Assembly: GCA_014155875.1 (NCBI GenBank)
Contig: JACEFZ010018365.1
Coordinates: forward strand, 546,066-610,065
Length of the DNA stretch: 64,000 nucleotides
Reading direction: 5' to 3'
Source of the DNA: Cepaea nemoralis
Taxonomy: Eukaryota; Mollusca; Gastropoda; Stylommatophora; Helicidae
Shown here: positions 1 through 11,869 of the stretch, piece by piece
How the letters are laid out: each line of letters starts with the position of its first letter
Numbering within the stretch: position 1 is the first letter of the stretch
The notes under the pieces: model-generated
What the model was told of the DNA's origin: nothing
Databases searched by the model: none
What the model saw: the letters and a program-made list of their open reading frames with translations, nothing else
Translations under genes and position numbers: made by a program

Positions 1-2
1 CT

Positions 3-1760
3 ACTTACAGACAATACGCAGACAAAGGTAACAGGACTATAACATTGACAGCTGGACAGGACGTACTACTACTACTACCTAGTGACAGACAGCTACTGAC
101 AGATTCTTGGCAGGGACCTTTTAAAGTGACAAGACAAATCTCTCCTGTTGACTACGAAATCCTGATAAAAGACAAACACAAAATATTTCACATCAATATG
201 CTAAGACCATACTTCAACAGAGACAACGAACAAGACGATACGACAGCTTGCACCGTGATAATAGATCACGAAGATGACGATTCTAGCGACGAGATTCCAA
301 CACCTACATTAGACACGACAAACTGCTTGAAGGAGATCAAGATCAATCCAAACCTAAGTCAAGCAGAGACAAACAGTTGCAAACAGTTGATACAAGAGTA
401 CAACACCATCTTTTCAGACAACCCAGGACAAACAGAGTTAGTACAGCATCACATCACACTCACATCAAACACACCCATAAGATGCAGACCATACACCATA
501 CCATTACATTACAAGGAACAACTACATCAGGAAATCATCAACTTAGAAAAAAACAACATCATCAGACGATCCCTATCAGACTTCTCTTCACCCATGGTCA
601 TTGTACGGAAAAAGGACAACACAATACGACTTTGCATAGATTACAGAAAACTGAACAAAATAACTGTTTTAGATCTTGAACCAATGGCAAATACGGACGA
701 TCTTCTGACAGAACTGACTGACGCTAAGTTCTTCACGACCCTTGACATGGCTAAAGGTTACTGGCAGATTGCTGTACATGAAGACAGCAGACATCTAACA
801 GCTTTCGCCACGCCTTGGGGACTGTACGAATGGTGCAAACTTCCATTTGGGCTAGTCAATGCCCCAGCCACATTTGTACGCATGACACGACTCCTCCTAT
901 CTGACATTCCTAATATAGTTTCCTATATTGACGACATCTGTGTCCATACAGAGACAATGACGGAACATATAAAGATACTGGAACAGACACTAGAACGTAT
1001 CAGACAGCACGGACTGACAGTGAAGCCTTCAAAGGTGAGCATGGCTTACCAAGAGATATCATTTTTGGGGTACAGAATATCCAATGGCTTTGTCATGACA
1101 GACAACAAAATTGTCTCGAAAATTCTAAAACTGTCACTTCCAACAAATAAGAAACAAGTCCGCAGTTTGCTGGGACTTATTAATTATTACAGAAACTTTA
1201 TTCCTGATTTTTCAGAGCTAACTGAGGTTTTTTCTAATTTACTAACCAAGAATAAACCCGAAAAAGTTGTAAACGATGAATGCCTACGAAATGCATTTGA
1301 TAAAGTTTTGGCACATTTTTCTGATAAGAATACACCTAATCTCATCCTTAAATTGCCCAACATTCGTTTACCTTTCAGATTGAGAACAGATGCTAGCTCC
1401 ATTGCGATCGGTGCAGTCCTTTTGCAGGAATACAACGACATCTTGCATCCCGTCTGTTTTCTATCAAGAAAACTAAGACCCCGAGAGCGGGCCTGGTCCA
1501 TTCCGCAATTGGAGGCATTGGCCTTAGTAGAAAGTGTCACAAAGCTGTCCAAATATCTTCTAGGACGTCACTTTATCATCGAAACTGACAACAGTCCATT
1601 AAGGTATATCAATTCTGCAGTACCATCAAATAACATGATTGCTCGCTGGTCCTTAAAGCTTCAGAATTTCAGTTTTGAAGTTCGCCATATTCCCGGCAGA
1701 ATGAATACAATCGCCGACCTTTTGTCCCGTTGTCCGACAGACCCAGTAAGCAATGTCTGA
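3..1760 (+). CDS. pol: Ty3/gypsy-class (Gmr1-like) pol, 5'-partial: integrase C-terminus, RT, RNase H
   Basis: The frame is open from the window edge to a stop at 1758-1760, so the 5' part lies outside the window. Seen in order: an integrase C-terminal segment (WQGPFKV, then VDYEI and FHINMLRPYF, about 90-220), a short acidic linker, reverse transcriptase (CIDYRKLN; FGLVNAPATF; the catalytic YIDD at 924-935), and RNase H (RTDASSIAIGAVLLQE, TDNSPL, and the terminal IPGRMNTIADLLSR). The protein copies element RNA and degrades the template. Integrase ahead of RT in one uninterrupted frame is the reverse of the usual Ty3 order and matches the Gmr1-like group. No internal stop is seen, so this part could be functional. 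The domain calls are secure; the subgroup assignment is inferred from the order. Confidence 0.88.
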   Translation, partial: TYRQYADKGNRTITLTAGQDVLLLLPSDRQLLTDSWQGPFKVTRQISPVDYEILIKDKHKIFHINMLRPYFNRDNEQDDTTACTVIIDHEDDDSSDEIPTPTLDTTNCLKEIKINPNLSQAETNSCKQLIQEYNTIFSDNPGQTELVQHHITLTSNTPIRCRPYTIPLHYKEQLHQEIINLEKNNIIRRSLSDFSSPMVIVRKKDNTIRLCIDYRKLNKITVLDLEPMANTDDLLTELTDAKFFTTLDMAKGYWQIAVHEDSRHLTAFATPWGLYEWCKLPFGLVNAPATFVRMTRLLLSDIPNIVSYIDDICVHTETMTEHIKILEQTLERIRQHGLTVKPSKVSMAYQEISFLGYRISNGFVMTDNKIVSKILKLSLPTNKKQVRSLLGLINYYRNFIPDFSELTEVFSNLLTKNKPEKVVNDECLRNAFDKVLAHFSDKNTPNLILKLPNIRLPFRLRTDASSIAIGAVLLQEYNDILHPVCFLSRKLRPRERAWSIPQLEALALVESVTKLSKYLLGRHFIIETDNSPLRYINSAVPSNNMIARWSLKLQNFSFEVRHIPGRMNTIADLLSRCPTDPVSNV

Positions 1761-3147
1761 GTGCACTGTGTAATATTACACTCAGCCCAACACAGCCACC
1801 AATGTGTGAATTTTTCCATTCACCTACTGTGTAAGGTCAATAATCAAAATTGTGATACGGTTTGCAAACCGACATGTATAATATTCTTATTTTAATCAAT
1901 TTATGTCTTATGTAATGAGTGTAGTATAATTGTGTAGTGTGTGTTAGAATGAGAACAATATTAATTGTAGATAGACACCAACAACAATGTCACATACGCT
2001 TATCCATTTACCATAAGCGAACTTTACCATGGTGACATTTGTGGGTGATTTTTTTCACCGTGATATTTTAACATGTAGCAAATGTGGACTGAACATAGAC
2101 TCCTACATCACCTCTACAGCGAAATGTGACTCCAAATTGTTCGACGTGTGAACACATCGGAAATAAGAACATTCCATCATAATCCGTTGTCATACTATAA
2201 CATCAGACACGAACTGTGAGAACATTTTACTATCTGTTCCGAAATAAAACCGGATCATTTGTGTTCAGAAAATGTAACATCAACCAAATTTTTCGTTTCG
2301 TGTGCATTTCCGGTGTAGTTTAAAAAGTATAACTTAATTAGCAGACTATGTACAAATTTCCAAAAATTTATGACACTTGTAAAATCGTTTCGAATCTATA
2401 AAATATAATATACAAATTGTGTACATATTTATTTTGATTAGTGTAATCTTAGAATCATATCTTGATTAACGTATTCATATTACCGACTTTTTCTCGTTAA
2501 TATGAAGAAACGTCAAGCAATGACGCTAAGAAATTAAATAAGTATTGTAATGTATGAAATTTCTTAAATGTCAAAAATTACTTCCCTTGCATTTGTGAAT
2601 TACATCAAGGGCCATAATTTAAAATATATTCATTAATGTATATTGTATAAATAGACATTTTGTTGCTCAAATGATTGGCACAGCAGGTAGGCGTCCACCA
2701 AGCATGTCATAGTGCTGCCAACATTGCAAACCAACATAAGAGCTCCTGACCAAATGAGGGCAGAGTTTAAGTGTTTAATACGACTAATACAAAGCCGTAT
2801 TTCAGTCTGGCCTAGATGGTTGTTGCAAAACAATCATATTATTACGTTTTTTTCAAAATGGCTGCGAGGTAGATGCGTGAAGCTGGAACTACTGATCTGA
2901 CTGGGTATTATTGCAATGAAGGTAACCAGGCATCAGGGGGATGAAACCTGAATTGTGTTAAAAATTGTACTTCATTTGTCATTTCAATGCAACTTACATT
3001 TTTTTTGTATATATTTCTATGCCTTATATGTATTTTCATGCATACCACTGGGAAAGAGTAGTCTCTGACATGAAATTAACACTACCCCAGTATATACATA
3101 CATCATGAATGAAAGATGGCATCTTTCATTGAAGTACCCGGGGAGAA
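1761..3147 (+). other. Noncoding 3' region of the LTR element between pol and the putative LTR
   Basis: AT-rich sequence without a credible ORF follows the pol stop. The complete element at 11.9-20 kb has a comparable long noncoding stretch between RNase H and its 3' LTR, which supports this region being part of the element. A purine-rich CCCGGGGAGAA at 3137-3147 ends it and could serve as the polypurine tract that primes plus-strand synthesis. Confidence 0.5.
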
Positions 3148-3587
3148 TGTCAGAGCCTAGCAGCAACATCGTTACGGCGCCCGGCGGACAAGAGTTGTCG
3201 GCTGGCAAGTTTCTTACCTGACACGCGACCAGCGCTGACGACAGACGACGCAAAGCCACGTGACCCCACCTGAGGCAGTGGGCAGTGTGTGTGCTAATCG
3301 CAGACCACGCTGCGACTGGACATCTGAACGGACGTGTGTGTCGAGAGCAAGGCGTTGTGTGAATCTCCGTGGTTGTGAGCTGAACGACTGATACTGTGAG
3401 CGTCAGACCTATGAGCTGTATTGTGGTAGTGAGTTGTTATATGTTGTACATTGCTGTAACTAATTGTTATGTATTTAATGTGGTAATAAATCCATATAAC
3501 TTGTGTTGCTGTGTCTTATGTCGAATCACGTTGTACTTGTACTGTCTCACATGTGTTAGCCAACGAGCCTAATATAAGATCCTGACA
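3148..3587 (+). mobile_element. Putative 3' LTR of the Gmr1-like element (TGTCAG...CTGACA)
   Basis: A 440-bp block starts TGTCAG directly after a purine tract and ends CTGACA, giving a 6-bp terminal inverted repeat. This resembles the TGTCAA...TTGACA ends of the verified LTRs at 11.9 and 19.4 kb. A polyadenylation-type AATAAA lies near 3484-3490, about 100 bp from the end, the same relative place as in the verified LTRs. The partner 5' LTR would lie left of the window, so the boundaries are inference. Confidence 0.5.
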
Positions 3588-3732
3588 CACACCATAACTC
3601 AAAGTAACGCACGGTGCAACACGGGAAATGAAAGAGCACAGGAAGATGCTAGTCCGATAAAAGTCATTATGTCTACACTGCTATGTGTCAGGTTAATTCT
3701 CTCGATGAAAAAAAAAATGATTTCATCATTTT

Positions 3733-4351
3733 AAAAGGGAGGGGGGCATACTGCCACATGGCGTTTAGACAGAATGACGTCATCGGAAAATGCGGTAGTA
3801 AATGATAGAGGGAAAACCCCACAAGAAACTAAGGAAACTTAGAAACAGGGAACGTCAGACGACAACAAGGAAGGACAAGGGAGAGGACCTTGGGTGATTC
3901 GGCTGAAGCGCGACATATTGTGTGAAGCCCGTGTTCGTTTGGAGATTTGGTTGTGAGAAGGCAAAGGCTTGGCTGAGGACTATCAGGTGGAGGATGTCTA
4001 ACGAAGAAAGTGTCAATACTGAGCAGAGGACCTGAAGGCATGGAACACCTAGACAATCGGTGAAAAATGAGAACAGCGAGATAGATTGAGCTCCTAACTA
4101 CAGTCGGACATTACCGGGATAGAGTCGTAAATATTTTGTGTGAATGCCGTTCCTTTGTTAAAAGGGACAATTCATTTTATCGATGAACCCATTGTATTGA
4201 TCCAGCGCATCATTAAAAGAATGTGTGAGTACTGATGTTTAGGATGGCGTCGGTTGATTCTTCGTATTACAGTTCGATAGTTCACGTGAGCTTATTATTG
4301 CTTCAACGTTGACGTTGCCAATTTGATAATTGCGGGAGTTGCGTTGTGGCA
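3733..4351 (+). mobile_element. Second LTR-like block preceded by a polypurine tract
   Basis: A strong purine run at 3733-3747 is followed by a 600-bp block beginning TGCCACA (3752) and ending TGTGGCA (4351), a 7-bp terminal inverted repeat. It could be the true 3' LTR of the upstream element or a solo LTR of another family. It has no second copy in the window, so it is only a candidate. The 18-bp minisatellite begins at its end. Confidence 0.33.
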
Positions 4352-4352
4352 A

Positions 4353-4558
4353 CATAGGTGTGTATCATGGCATAGGTGTGTATCATGGCGTAGGTGTGTA
4401 TCATGACATAGGTGTGTATCATGGCATAGGTGTGTATCATGGCGTAGGTGTGTATCATGACATAGGTGTGTATCATGGCATAGGTGTGTATCATGGCATA
4501 TGTGTGTATCATGGCGTAGGTGTGTATCATGTCATAAGTGTGTAGCATGGCATAGGTA
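4353..4558 (+). repeat. 18-bp minisatellite (about 11 copies) with 54-bp higher-order pattern
   Basis: The unit ATAGGTGTGTATCATGGC is repeated in tandem. The variant third (GGCA, GGCG, GACA) recurs in that order, giving a 54-bp higher-order period. Open frames on both strands arise only because 18 is divisible by three. Confidence 0.9.
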
Positions 4559-4610
4559 TATAAGAGCGAAGAAGCGATCTTTATTTTCAAAGGGTAAACA
4601 AGTGGGCAAC

Positions 4611-4915
4611 ACTTGTAATTGCCATGACTATCTTGTCCTTCTGTGGGTGGTAGAAGACATTTCTGTGCTGTAGGTGCCCATCATGTAACCAACACTTGTA
4701 ATTGTCATGACTATCTTGTCCTTCTGTGGGTGGTAGAAGACATTTCTGTGCTGTAGGTGCCCATCATGTAACCAACACTTGTAATTGTCATGACTACCTT
4801 GTCCTTCTGTGGGTGGTAGAAGACATTTCTGTGCTGTAGGTGCCCATCATGTAACCAACACTTGTAATTGTCATGACTACCTTGTCCTTCTGTGGGTGGC
4901 AGAAGACATTTCTGA
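4611..4915 (+). repeat. 83-bp tandem repeat, about 3.7 copies
   Basis: Copies start at 4611, 4694, 4777 and 4860 with an exact 83-bp spacing and differ at only a few bases; the last is truncated. No coding role is seen. Confidence 0.9.
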
Positions 4916-5079
4916 CTTATATTTATGTATAATGGTCTACTTTCATTAACCTCTCCCTTATATTTGTGTATAATATTCAACGTTCATTAACCTCTCCCTT
5001 CTATTTGTGTACAATGTTCTACTTTCATTAGCCTGTTGCTTATATTTGTATATAATGTTCTACTGTCATTAGTCTCTTT
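4916..5079 (+). repeat. 41-bp tandem repeat, 4 copies
   Basis: Units start at 4916, 4957, 4998 and 5039 and share CTTATATTTGTGTATAAT followed by a CATTA-containing half. They directly abut the 83-bp array. Confidence 0.85.
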
Positions 5080-5770
5080 CAGGCAATCGTTGTTAGTTAC
5101 TCTGGCAGTCTATGGTATTCGCAACTCTCGCCTCTGGAACCACATATCAGATGCTTCCAAACTCTTCAAAGTGTCTTTGTTCATATTCTAAGAACCAATA
5201 CCAAACAGCAAAACACGGTATATATAATATTTTAGTAATCTCTTTCTGACATTCAGTGATAGTGACCTTGTACATAAGATCTTTCTGATATTCAATGATA
5301 GTGACCTTGTACATAAGATACTTTTCATTTCCTGAAATGCAGTTGTTACTTGGCTGAGACTGCTCTTAATCCCTGTTAGGCCCAAGCTTTATGCTATGGA
5401 GAGGTATAACTTCATCTCTGGTCCTCGCCATTGCTTGTGGTTTTTATGCCTGCTTTGAAGCACAATGTAACAAACTATCGTATGTTAAGGCACCAGTATA
5501 ATTTTTGTTAGGCCTCTTCCAGCTGCTTTTATTCCATTGTCCCAAGGCATTTAAATTTAATAACTTTTTAAAAGAATATCCCCTTCTATTAATATATCAC
5601 ATGTTAGTGTTATGTTGTTGTTGTTAACATAATCATTGTATTTGTTTTATTAATATTTAATAGAAATCCTTCTTCTGTACTCTCTTTTACAATATGTCCA
5701 ACAGTTAGAGGTGTTTCTCGTGTTCAGCTACCACTAATGTATCATCTGTACAGAGTTAATTGTTTATATT
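5080..5770 (-). pseudogene. LINE reverse-transcriptase remnant (palm to thumb)
   Basis: Read on the minus strand from 5770, broken frames show a degenerate RT active-site region (TDDTLVVAEHEKHL), a KTKTM motif, then a thumb-like stretch (SLNVRKRLLKYY) and a C-terminal MWFQRREL-like segment. A short direct duplication (about 46 bp) around 5220-5310 repeats SLSLN(I/V)RK. Several stops and shifts make this a dead fragment. The RT assignment rests on weak motif resemblance across frames. Confidence 0.55.
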
Positions 5771-5835
5771 CTAACCTAAAATTAGTCCTCTCTTTGATGT
5801 CTCTTTGAATTATTACTGCGCTGTAGCGAGAGAAT

Positions 5836-6041
5836 GCTTGCTTGCTTGCTTGTGTTCGTTGGCTTGAGCTCCAACGCAAAGTCCTGTATGTCGGATGAAG
5901 ACATCCTGGTGTCCAACATCAGTGTGATGTCATACAGGACCTGAGGTTTGCGTGAGTATCCGTTGTCCCATGTCTGGCTTATTGGTGTGCAGACTGGTGG
6001 TTCCTCGCCGTACAGGCAGACACTCTCCGACTTCGGAGGAA
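5836..6041 (-). mobile_element. Short 5'-truncated retroposon with (AAGC)n tail and 12-bp TSD
   Basis: This 206-bp unit is flanked by the perfect direct repeat TAGCGAGAGAAT at 5824-5835 and 6042-6053. On the minus strand it ends in four AAGC units, a simple tail typical of LINE or SINE insertion. A frame reads CLYGEEPPVCTPISQT, resembling the C-terminal tail of RNase H-bearing LINE proteins. A longer relative lies at 36.76-37.08 kb. A SINE cannot be excluded. Confidence 0.7.
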
Positions 6042-6238
6042 TAGCGAGAGAATAAATCCAGAGACATAACACATCATTGTCTTGTTCGTTGTTTTATCTG
6101 TTCATGACTGCCTCTTTTATTTCAAATTTCATTGTTCCTGTTTGTTTCTAATAAATATTACTTGTTATTATATATTGCTAATTAATGTTGACATGCTTAA
6201 ATAATTTGAATAGTGCCTTGTGTTTCAGCTTATTTAAT

Positions 6239-7120
<882 letters not shown>

Positions 7121-7160
7121 AATAGTGCTAGTTCCTGATGGACTCGTATATATTACATAC

Positions 7161-7257
7161 TAGCTGACCCGGCCCGGCTTCGCCCAGACTCTGGTGGGGA
7201 GCATCTCATTTAATTCATATAAGTAGTCATATAAGTTCTCGTTCCCGTTACCGACTA

Positions 7258-7304
<47 letters not shown>

Positions 7305-7516
7305 GTCTGTCTGTCTGTCTGTCTGTCTGACCCGGCCCGTCTTCGCCCAGACCCTGATGGGGAGCATCTCATTTAATTCATATAAGTAGTCATATAAGTT
7401 CCCGTTCCGACTATCTATCTGTCTGTCTGTCTGACCCGGCCCGGCATCGCCCAACTCCTGGTGGGGAGCATCTCATTTAATTCATATAAGTAGTCATATA
7501 AGTTCCCGTTCCCGAC

Positions 7517-7577
<61 letters not shown>

Positions 7578-10134
7578 GTCTGTCTGTCTGACCCGGCCCA
7601 GCCCATGGTGGAGAGCATCTCATTTAAATTATATAAGTAGTCATATAAGATCCCGTTCCCGACTATCTGTCTGACTGTCTGTCTGTCTTGGGTAAATGTA
7701 GGAGGGAGGAGGAAGAGGGAGGTGGAGGAGGGAAGAGGAGGGAGGAGGAGGGAGGAGACAGGAGGAATAGGAGGGAGGAGGAGGGATTAGGAGGAGGAGG
7801 GAGGAGTAGGGTGGAGGAGGAGGCGAGGAGGAGGGAGGAGGAAGAGGGAGGAGGAGGGAGAAGGAGGGAGGAGGAGAACGCAGGAGGAGAAGGGAGCAGG
7901 AGGAGGAGAGGGAGGAGGAGGGAGAGGGAGGAGGAGGGAGGAGGAGGAGAGAGTAGGAGGAGGGAGGAGGCGGAGGGAGAAGGAAGAGGGAGGAGGAAGA
8001 GGGAGAAGGAGGAGGGAGAAGGAGGAATGTGAAGGAGGAGGAGGAGGAGGTAGAGGGAGGAGGAGGAGGAAGAGGGAGGAGGAGGAATGTGAAGGAGGAG
8101 GAGGGAGGAGGTAGAGGGAGGAATGTGAAGGGAGGAGGGGGAGGAGGTAGAGGGAGGAGGAGGGAGGAGGAGGAGGTAGAGGGAGGAGGAGGGAGGAGGA
8201 GGAGGGAGGAGGGGAAAGGGAGGAGGAGGAAGGAGGAGGGGGAGGAGTGAGGAAGAAGGAGGAGGAGTGATGAGGAAGAGGGAGGAGGAGGGAGGAGGAG
8301 AGAGGAGGAGGGATGAGGAGGAGGGAGGAGGAGGAAGAGGGAGGAGGAGGAATGTGAAGGGAGGAGGAGGGAGGAGGTAGAGGGAGGAGGGAGGAGGAGG
8401 GAGGAGGAGGAGGAAGAAGGAGGAGGAGGGAGAAGGAGGGAGGAGGAGGGAGGAGGAGGAAGAGGGGAGGAGGAGGAATGTAAAGGGAGGAGGAGGTAGA
8501 GGGAGGAGGGAGGAGGAGAAGGGAGGAGGAGGGATGAGGAGGAGGGAGGAGGAGGAGGAGGAATGTGAAGGGAGGAGGGAGGAGGTAGAGGGAGGGAGGA
8601 GGTGGGAGGAGGAGGAGTGAGGAGGAGGAGGAAGGAGGAGGGGGAGGAGGAGGAGGGAGGAAGAAGGAGGCGGAGGGAGAAGGAGGGATGAGGAGGAGGA
8701 GGGAGGAGGAGGAAGAGGAAGGAGGAGGAATGTGAAGGGAGGAGGAGGGATAGGGAGGAGGGGGAGGGGAAGAGGGTAGGAGGAAGAGTGGGAGAGGAGG
8801 AGGGAGGAGGTAGTAGGGAGGAGGAGGAGGGAGGAAAAGGGAGGAGGTAGGAGGAGGAGGAAGAGGGAGGAGGAGGGAGGAGAAGGAAGGAGGAGGAAGA
8901 AGGAGGAGGAAGAGGGAGGAGGATGGAGGAGGGAGAGGGAGGAAGAGGACGAGGAGGAAGGAGGAGGAAGAGGAAGGAGGAGGAAGAGGGAGGAGGAGGA
9001 AGAGGGAGGAGGAGGATGGAGGAGGGAGGAGGGAAGAGGAAGAGTGGTAGGAGGAGGAGGGGAGAGGAGGAGAAGAAGGGAGAAGGAGGGAGGAGTGAAG
9101 GAGGAGGAGGGAGGAGGGGAGAGGAGGAGCAGAGGGAGAAGAAGGAAGGAGGAGGAGGAAGGAGGGAGAGGAAGGAGGGAGAATGAGGAGGGGAGGAAGG
9201 AAAGGTAGGTGGAAGAGGAGGAGGAGGGAGGAGGAAAGAGGTAGGGGGAGGAGGAGGTATGAGGGAGGAGGAGGAGGAAGAAGGAGGAGAAGGGAGGAGG
9301 AGGGTGGAGGGAGGAGGAGGTAGAGGGAGGAGGAGGGAGGAGGTAGGAGGAGAGAGGGAAGAGGGAGAAGAAGGTAGAAGGAGGAGGGAGGATGATGAGG
9401 GAGAAGGAGGAGGAGGGAGACAGGAGGAGGAGGAGGGATGAGGAGGGAGAGGGAGGAGGAGGGAAGATGAGGGAGGAGGGGGGAGTAGGAGGCAGGAGGA
9501 TGGAGGAGGAGGGGAGAGGAAGAGGGAGAAGGAAGAGGGAAGAAGGAGAGGAGGAGGAGAGGGATGAGAGGGAGGAGGAAGAGGAGAAGGGTGGAGGGAG
9601 GAGGTAGAGGGAGGAGAAGAGAGGAGGAGAGAGTTCGCCATTCCGAATTCATACTCGTCTAGTTCTTCCCTTCTACACGACTGTAGATAACTTCCTTACA
9701 CATAAAAAGATGAATTGTTATTGATATTGCCGTGGCATGGAGGAATATCAGCAGCAGAGTTGATCCAAAAAACCAAAGACTGAGATCTACGGAGAGCCAT
9801 GAACGCCTACGCCAGCCGGCACGGCACTTGATGATGATGATTGCCGTGTGACGATTCTGTGTAGTCACGTCATTTTCTTCCCTTTCCCTAGCGTTTTGGT
9901 TCGGGGATTCTTTCATCATCATCATCATATATTTACGTACGTATTTTGGGAGGGGGAGGAGGGAGGAGGAGGAAGAAAAAAAAACTATGACAGTTGACAG
10001 CTCTGGAATGAAAGGAAGGCGTGTAGAAAATTTCATCTCAATCGGATGGGCCGTTCGCGAACAAATAAAGGACATACATATATATTTACATACATATTTA
10101 CATACATACACTTTGTTTTATAGATATAGATTAG
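7161..10134 (+). mobile_element. Microsatellite-carrying interspersed element, copy A
   Basis: The 5' end TAGCTGACCCGGCCCGGCTT and the 3' region (AATTTCATCTCAATCGGATG then CCGTTCGCGAAC and ATACA-rich tail) match copy B at 23,470-24,896. The head module (CCCGGCCCGGCTTCGCCCAG through CTGTCTG) is repeated in tandem about four times up to about 7,690. It is followed by nearly 2 kb of GGAGGA-rich repeat and a 3' part with a LINE-tail-like insert near 9,740-9,840. No protein is encoded, so it is probably a non-autonomous retroposon. The superfamily is not determined and no clear TSD is seen for this copy. Confidence 0.7.
7690..9630 (+). repeat. GGAGGA/GGGAGGA purine-rich minisatellite
   Basis: Nearly pure A/G on the plus strand, with irregular GAGGAGGAGGGAG and GGAATGTGAAGGGAGG higher-order variants. 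It forms long Pro/Ser/Leu frames on the minus strand that are not genes. A related shorter tract occupies the same place in copy B. Such homopurine DNA is prone to triplex formation and polymerase slippage. Confidence 0.95.
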
Positions 10135-10299
10135 TACCTTTTCTTCCATAAATCCATACAACTTCTATTTTTACTTGTTTTTCTGGTCCCTCTCATAATA
10201 ATTCTGAGTAGAAGTTTGGTGACATGATTTGTGAAGTTGATTATACAAAAAAGCTGCACATTCAACAGCTCCCAGCCTAGTAGGCAGAGCTATACCAAC

Positions 10300-10690
10300 A
10301 GATGTCATCAAATCACCATGTAAATACCCACTGTTGTGGATCCATCCATCCATTATGTGCCATGCCGATAAGCGTGGGCTGTCATGTTTTGCCATCTCAC
10401 TCGATCACCAGTGTCGTGGATCAGCTCCGTGTTCCTGTCTCGACCCTGCCACATGGTCAAGCCATCCAGGTATTTACTTCTCGGTCTTCCCCTTGGTCTC
10501 TTCTCTTCGATCTTGCCAAGTTCTCCCATTCATTTCTTCTCATAACATGCCCAAAAAATTTTGACTGTTGTGGATATCATTCAACAATGTAGTTAGTATT
10601 TCTGTTCCAGATGCTCTCAGTTCTCCTAATTCTTCTATTGTGATACATCTTTCTCCGGCTGTTTTTCCTGTCCTGGTATGTCTGAGCCGG
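10300..10690 (-). pseudogene. LINE 3'-terminal remnant
   Basis: On the minus strand the fragment encodes broken pieces (KPGWLDHVAG-like, then ADPRHW and AKHDSPRLSAWHIM) closely matching the plus-strand remnant at 42,370-42,660. An upstream piece (LRASGTEILTTLLNDIHN) resembles the region before RT in the same LINE class. Frames are disrupted. Confidence 0.55.
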
Positions 10691-11089
10691 ATCCGTGGCG
10701 AGAGCGTTACGCCCGCAGTTCGTGATCCTGCATGCCCTTGTTTGAAATACAGCAATTTGGCAGCAGGCGACCTAGCGTTGTTGTTTCTTTTTACGAAATG
10801 GCATGGGTGCCGGTCGTTCAGAAAGCAATGGCAAACTACAAAACGTAAACTTGCCAAGAGATCGCAACAGCAAATAATGCTGGTGTTGACAGCGACGTTC
10901 TATAAAAGATATGAAACTCACTTAGTATGTGTGATGGTGTCAGTGATTTCTTCTTTTATTATAGGAAGATCTTCTAAGTTATCCTCGTATGTTAGTTCTG
11001 TTCTTTATTGATTAATTCCATATATTTATTATAACGTTATCTTCCATTAATATCAGACATGTTCTTCCTCCTATTCTTGCTCTTCTTCT
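10691..11089. other. Unassigned, LINE 5'-region-like sequence
   Basis: No credible gene. A stretch near 10,820-10,840 (AAAGCAATGGCAAACTAC) has a reverse-complement counterpart near 49,120-49,145, in the 5' part of a minus-strand LINE. This suggests leftover LINE leader sequence. Confidence 0.3.
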
Positions 11090-11869
11090 TTTTCTTCTTC
11101 TTCGTTTTCTTCATCTGTACCCATATAAACGCATTTCTACGTAACTTATTTTCAGGTTTTATCGATGCATGTTCTATCCATACCAGCGGCGCGACTTCAC
11201 CTTTTGGTTCATAGTTATGTGTCTAGTTCTCAAATTGAGCGCCACATTGATGATTCTATCCTACCATCTCATTCCTTCTGTTTTGCACAGGCACCTATTA
11301 ATGAATGCTTATAGTTTATTTGCAGTTGTTTTAGTTCTTCATATTTATGCTCTATTCAGCAGTACTGATTTAACGTTAGAAATGAATATTCCAAGTTTGG
11401 GGCTAAGTTTTAATTCTGACTTCCACAAATGTCCCAGTGTTTAAAATCTCATCTAGCCTTCTGTATTCTTATACTGGTATCTGTACCTACTCCACCATCT
11501 TTGTTTACATTGCCGCCTCGGCAGGTGCATGATTCTGTCTCTTGAAATGAGATCTTCCCACGGGAGGCCACTTTAGCGTTTGCTTGATTTATTCTCATTA
11601 TCGTTTTCATTCCCCTATGAATAAAAAAAAAATGTGTTGTCCTCCCATCCAATGTAGTTAGTTGATACTGCATCAGATTTCGTGTGTACGACAGGAGGTG
11701 AATGTTGTCAACGAAGTCCAGATCATCGAGCTGCTTTGTCAGAGAAGTCCATTGAGAATTCCATTTTGGACCGTACTTATTGTTGTTTTCATAATTCAGG
11801 CTATAGTCAGTAAGAGTTGTGAAGTTGATAAAAGGCATCGTTGTCTCAATGCTGTTCTTATTTCAAATG
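11090..11869 (-). pseudogene. LINE RT, 3' half, split by the LTR element
   Basis: The minus strand carries RT motif C in altered form (LDFVDNIHLLS instead of F/YADD) near 11,720, then thumb and C-terminal remnants, including WRSI- and AAGMDRT-like pieces down to about 11,090. It continues the RT begun at 20,480-20,014: the two halves meet at the AAATG target of the LTR element. Both halves contain stops, so the LINE was probably already inactive. Confidence 0.7.

Noticed and set aside
1771..1779. TAATATTAC nonanucleotide, as in rolling-circle virus origins, within a 14-bp palindrome
   Set aside because: No proper stem-loop with flanking GC stem and no Rep gene nearby; a chance AT palindrome just after pol.
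7641..9652. Long minus-strand Pro/Ser/Leu-rich ORFs of 666 and 621 codons
   Set aside because: They are frames through a GGAGGA purine tract. Two overlapping frames are open at once, composition is pure repeat, and there is no domain.
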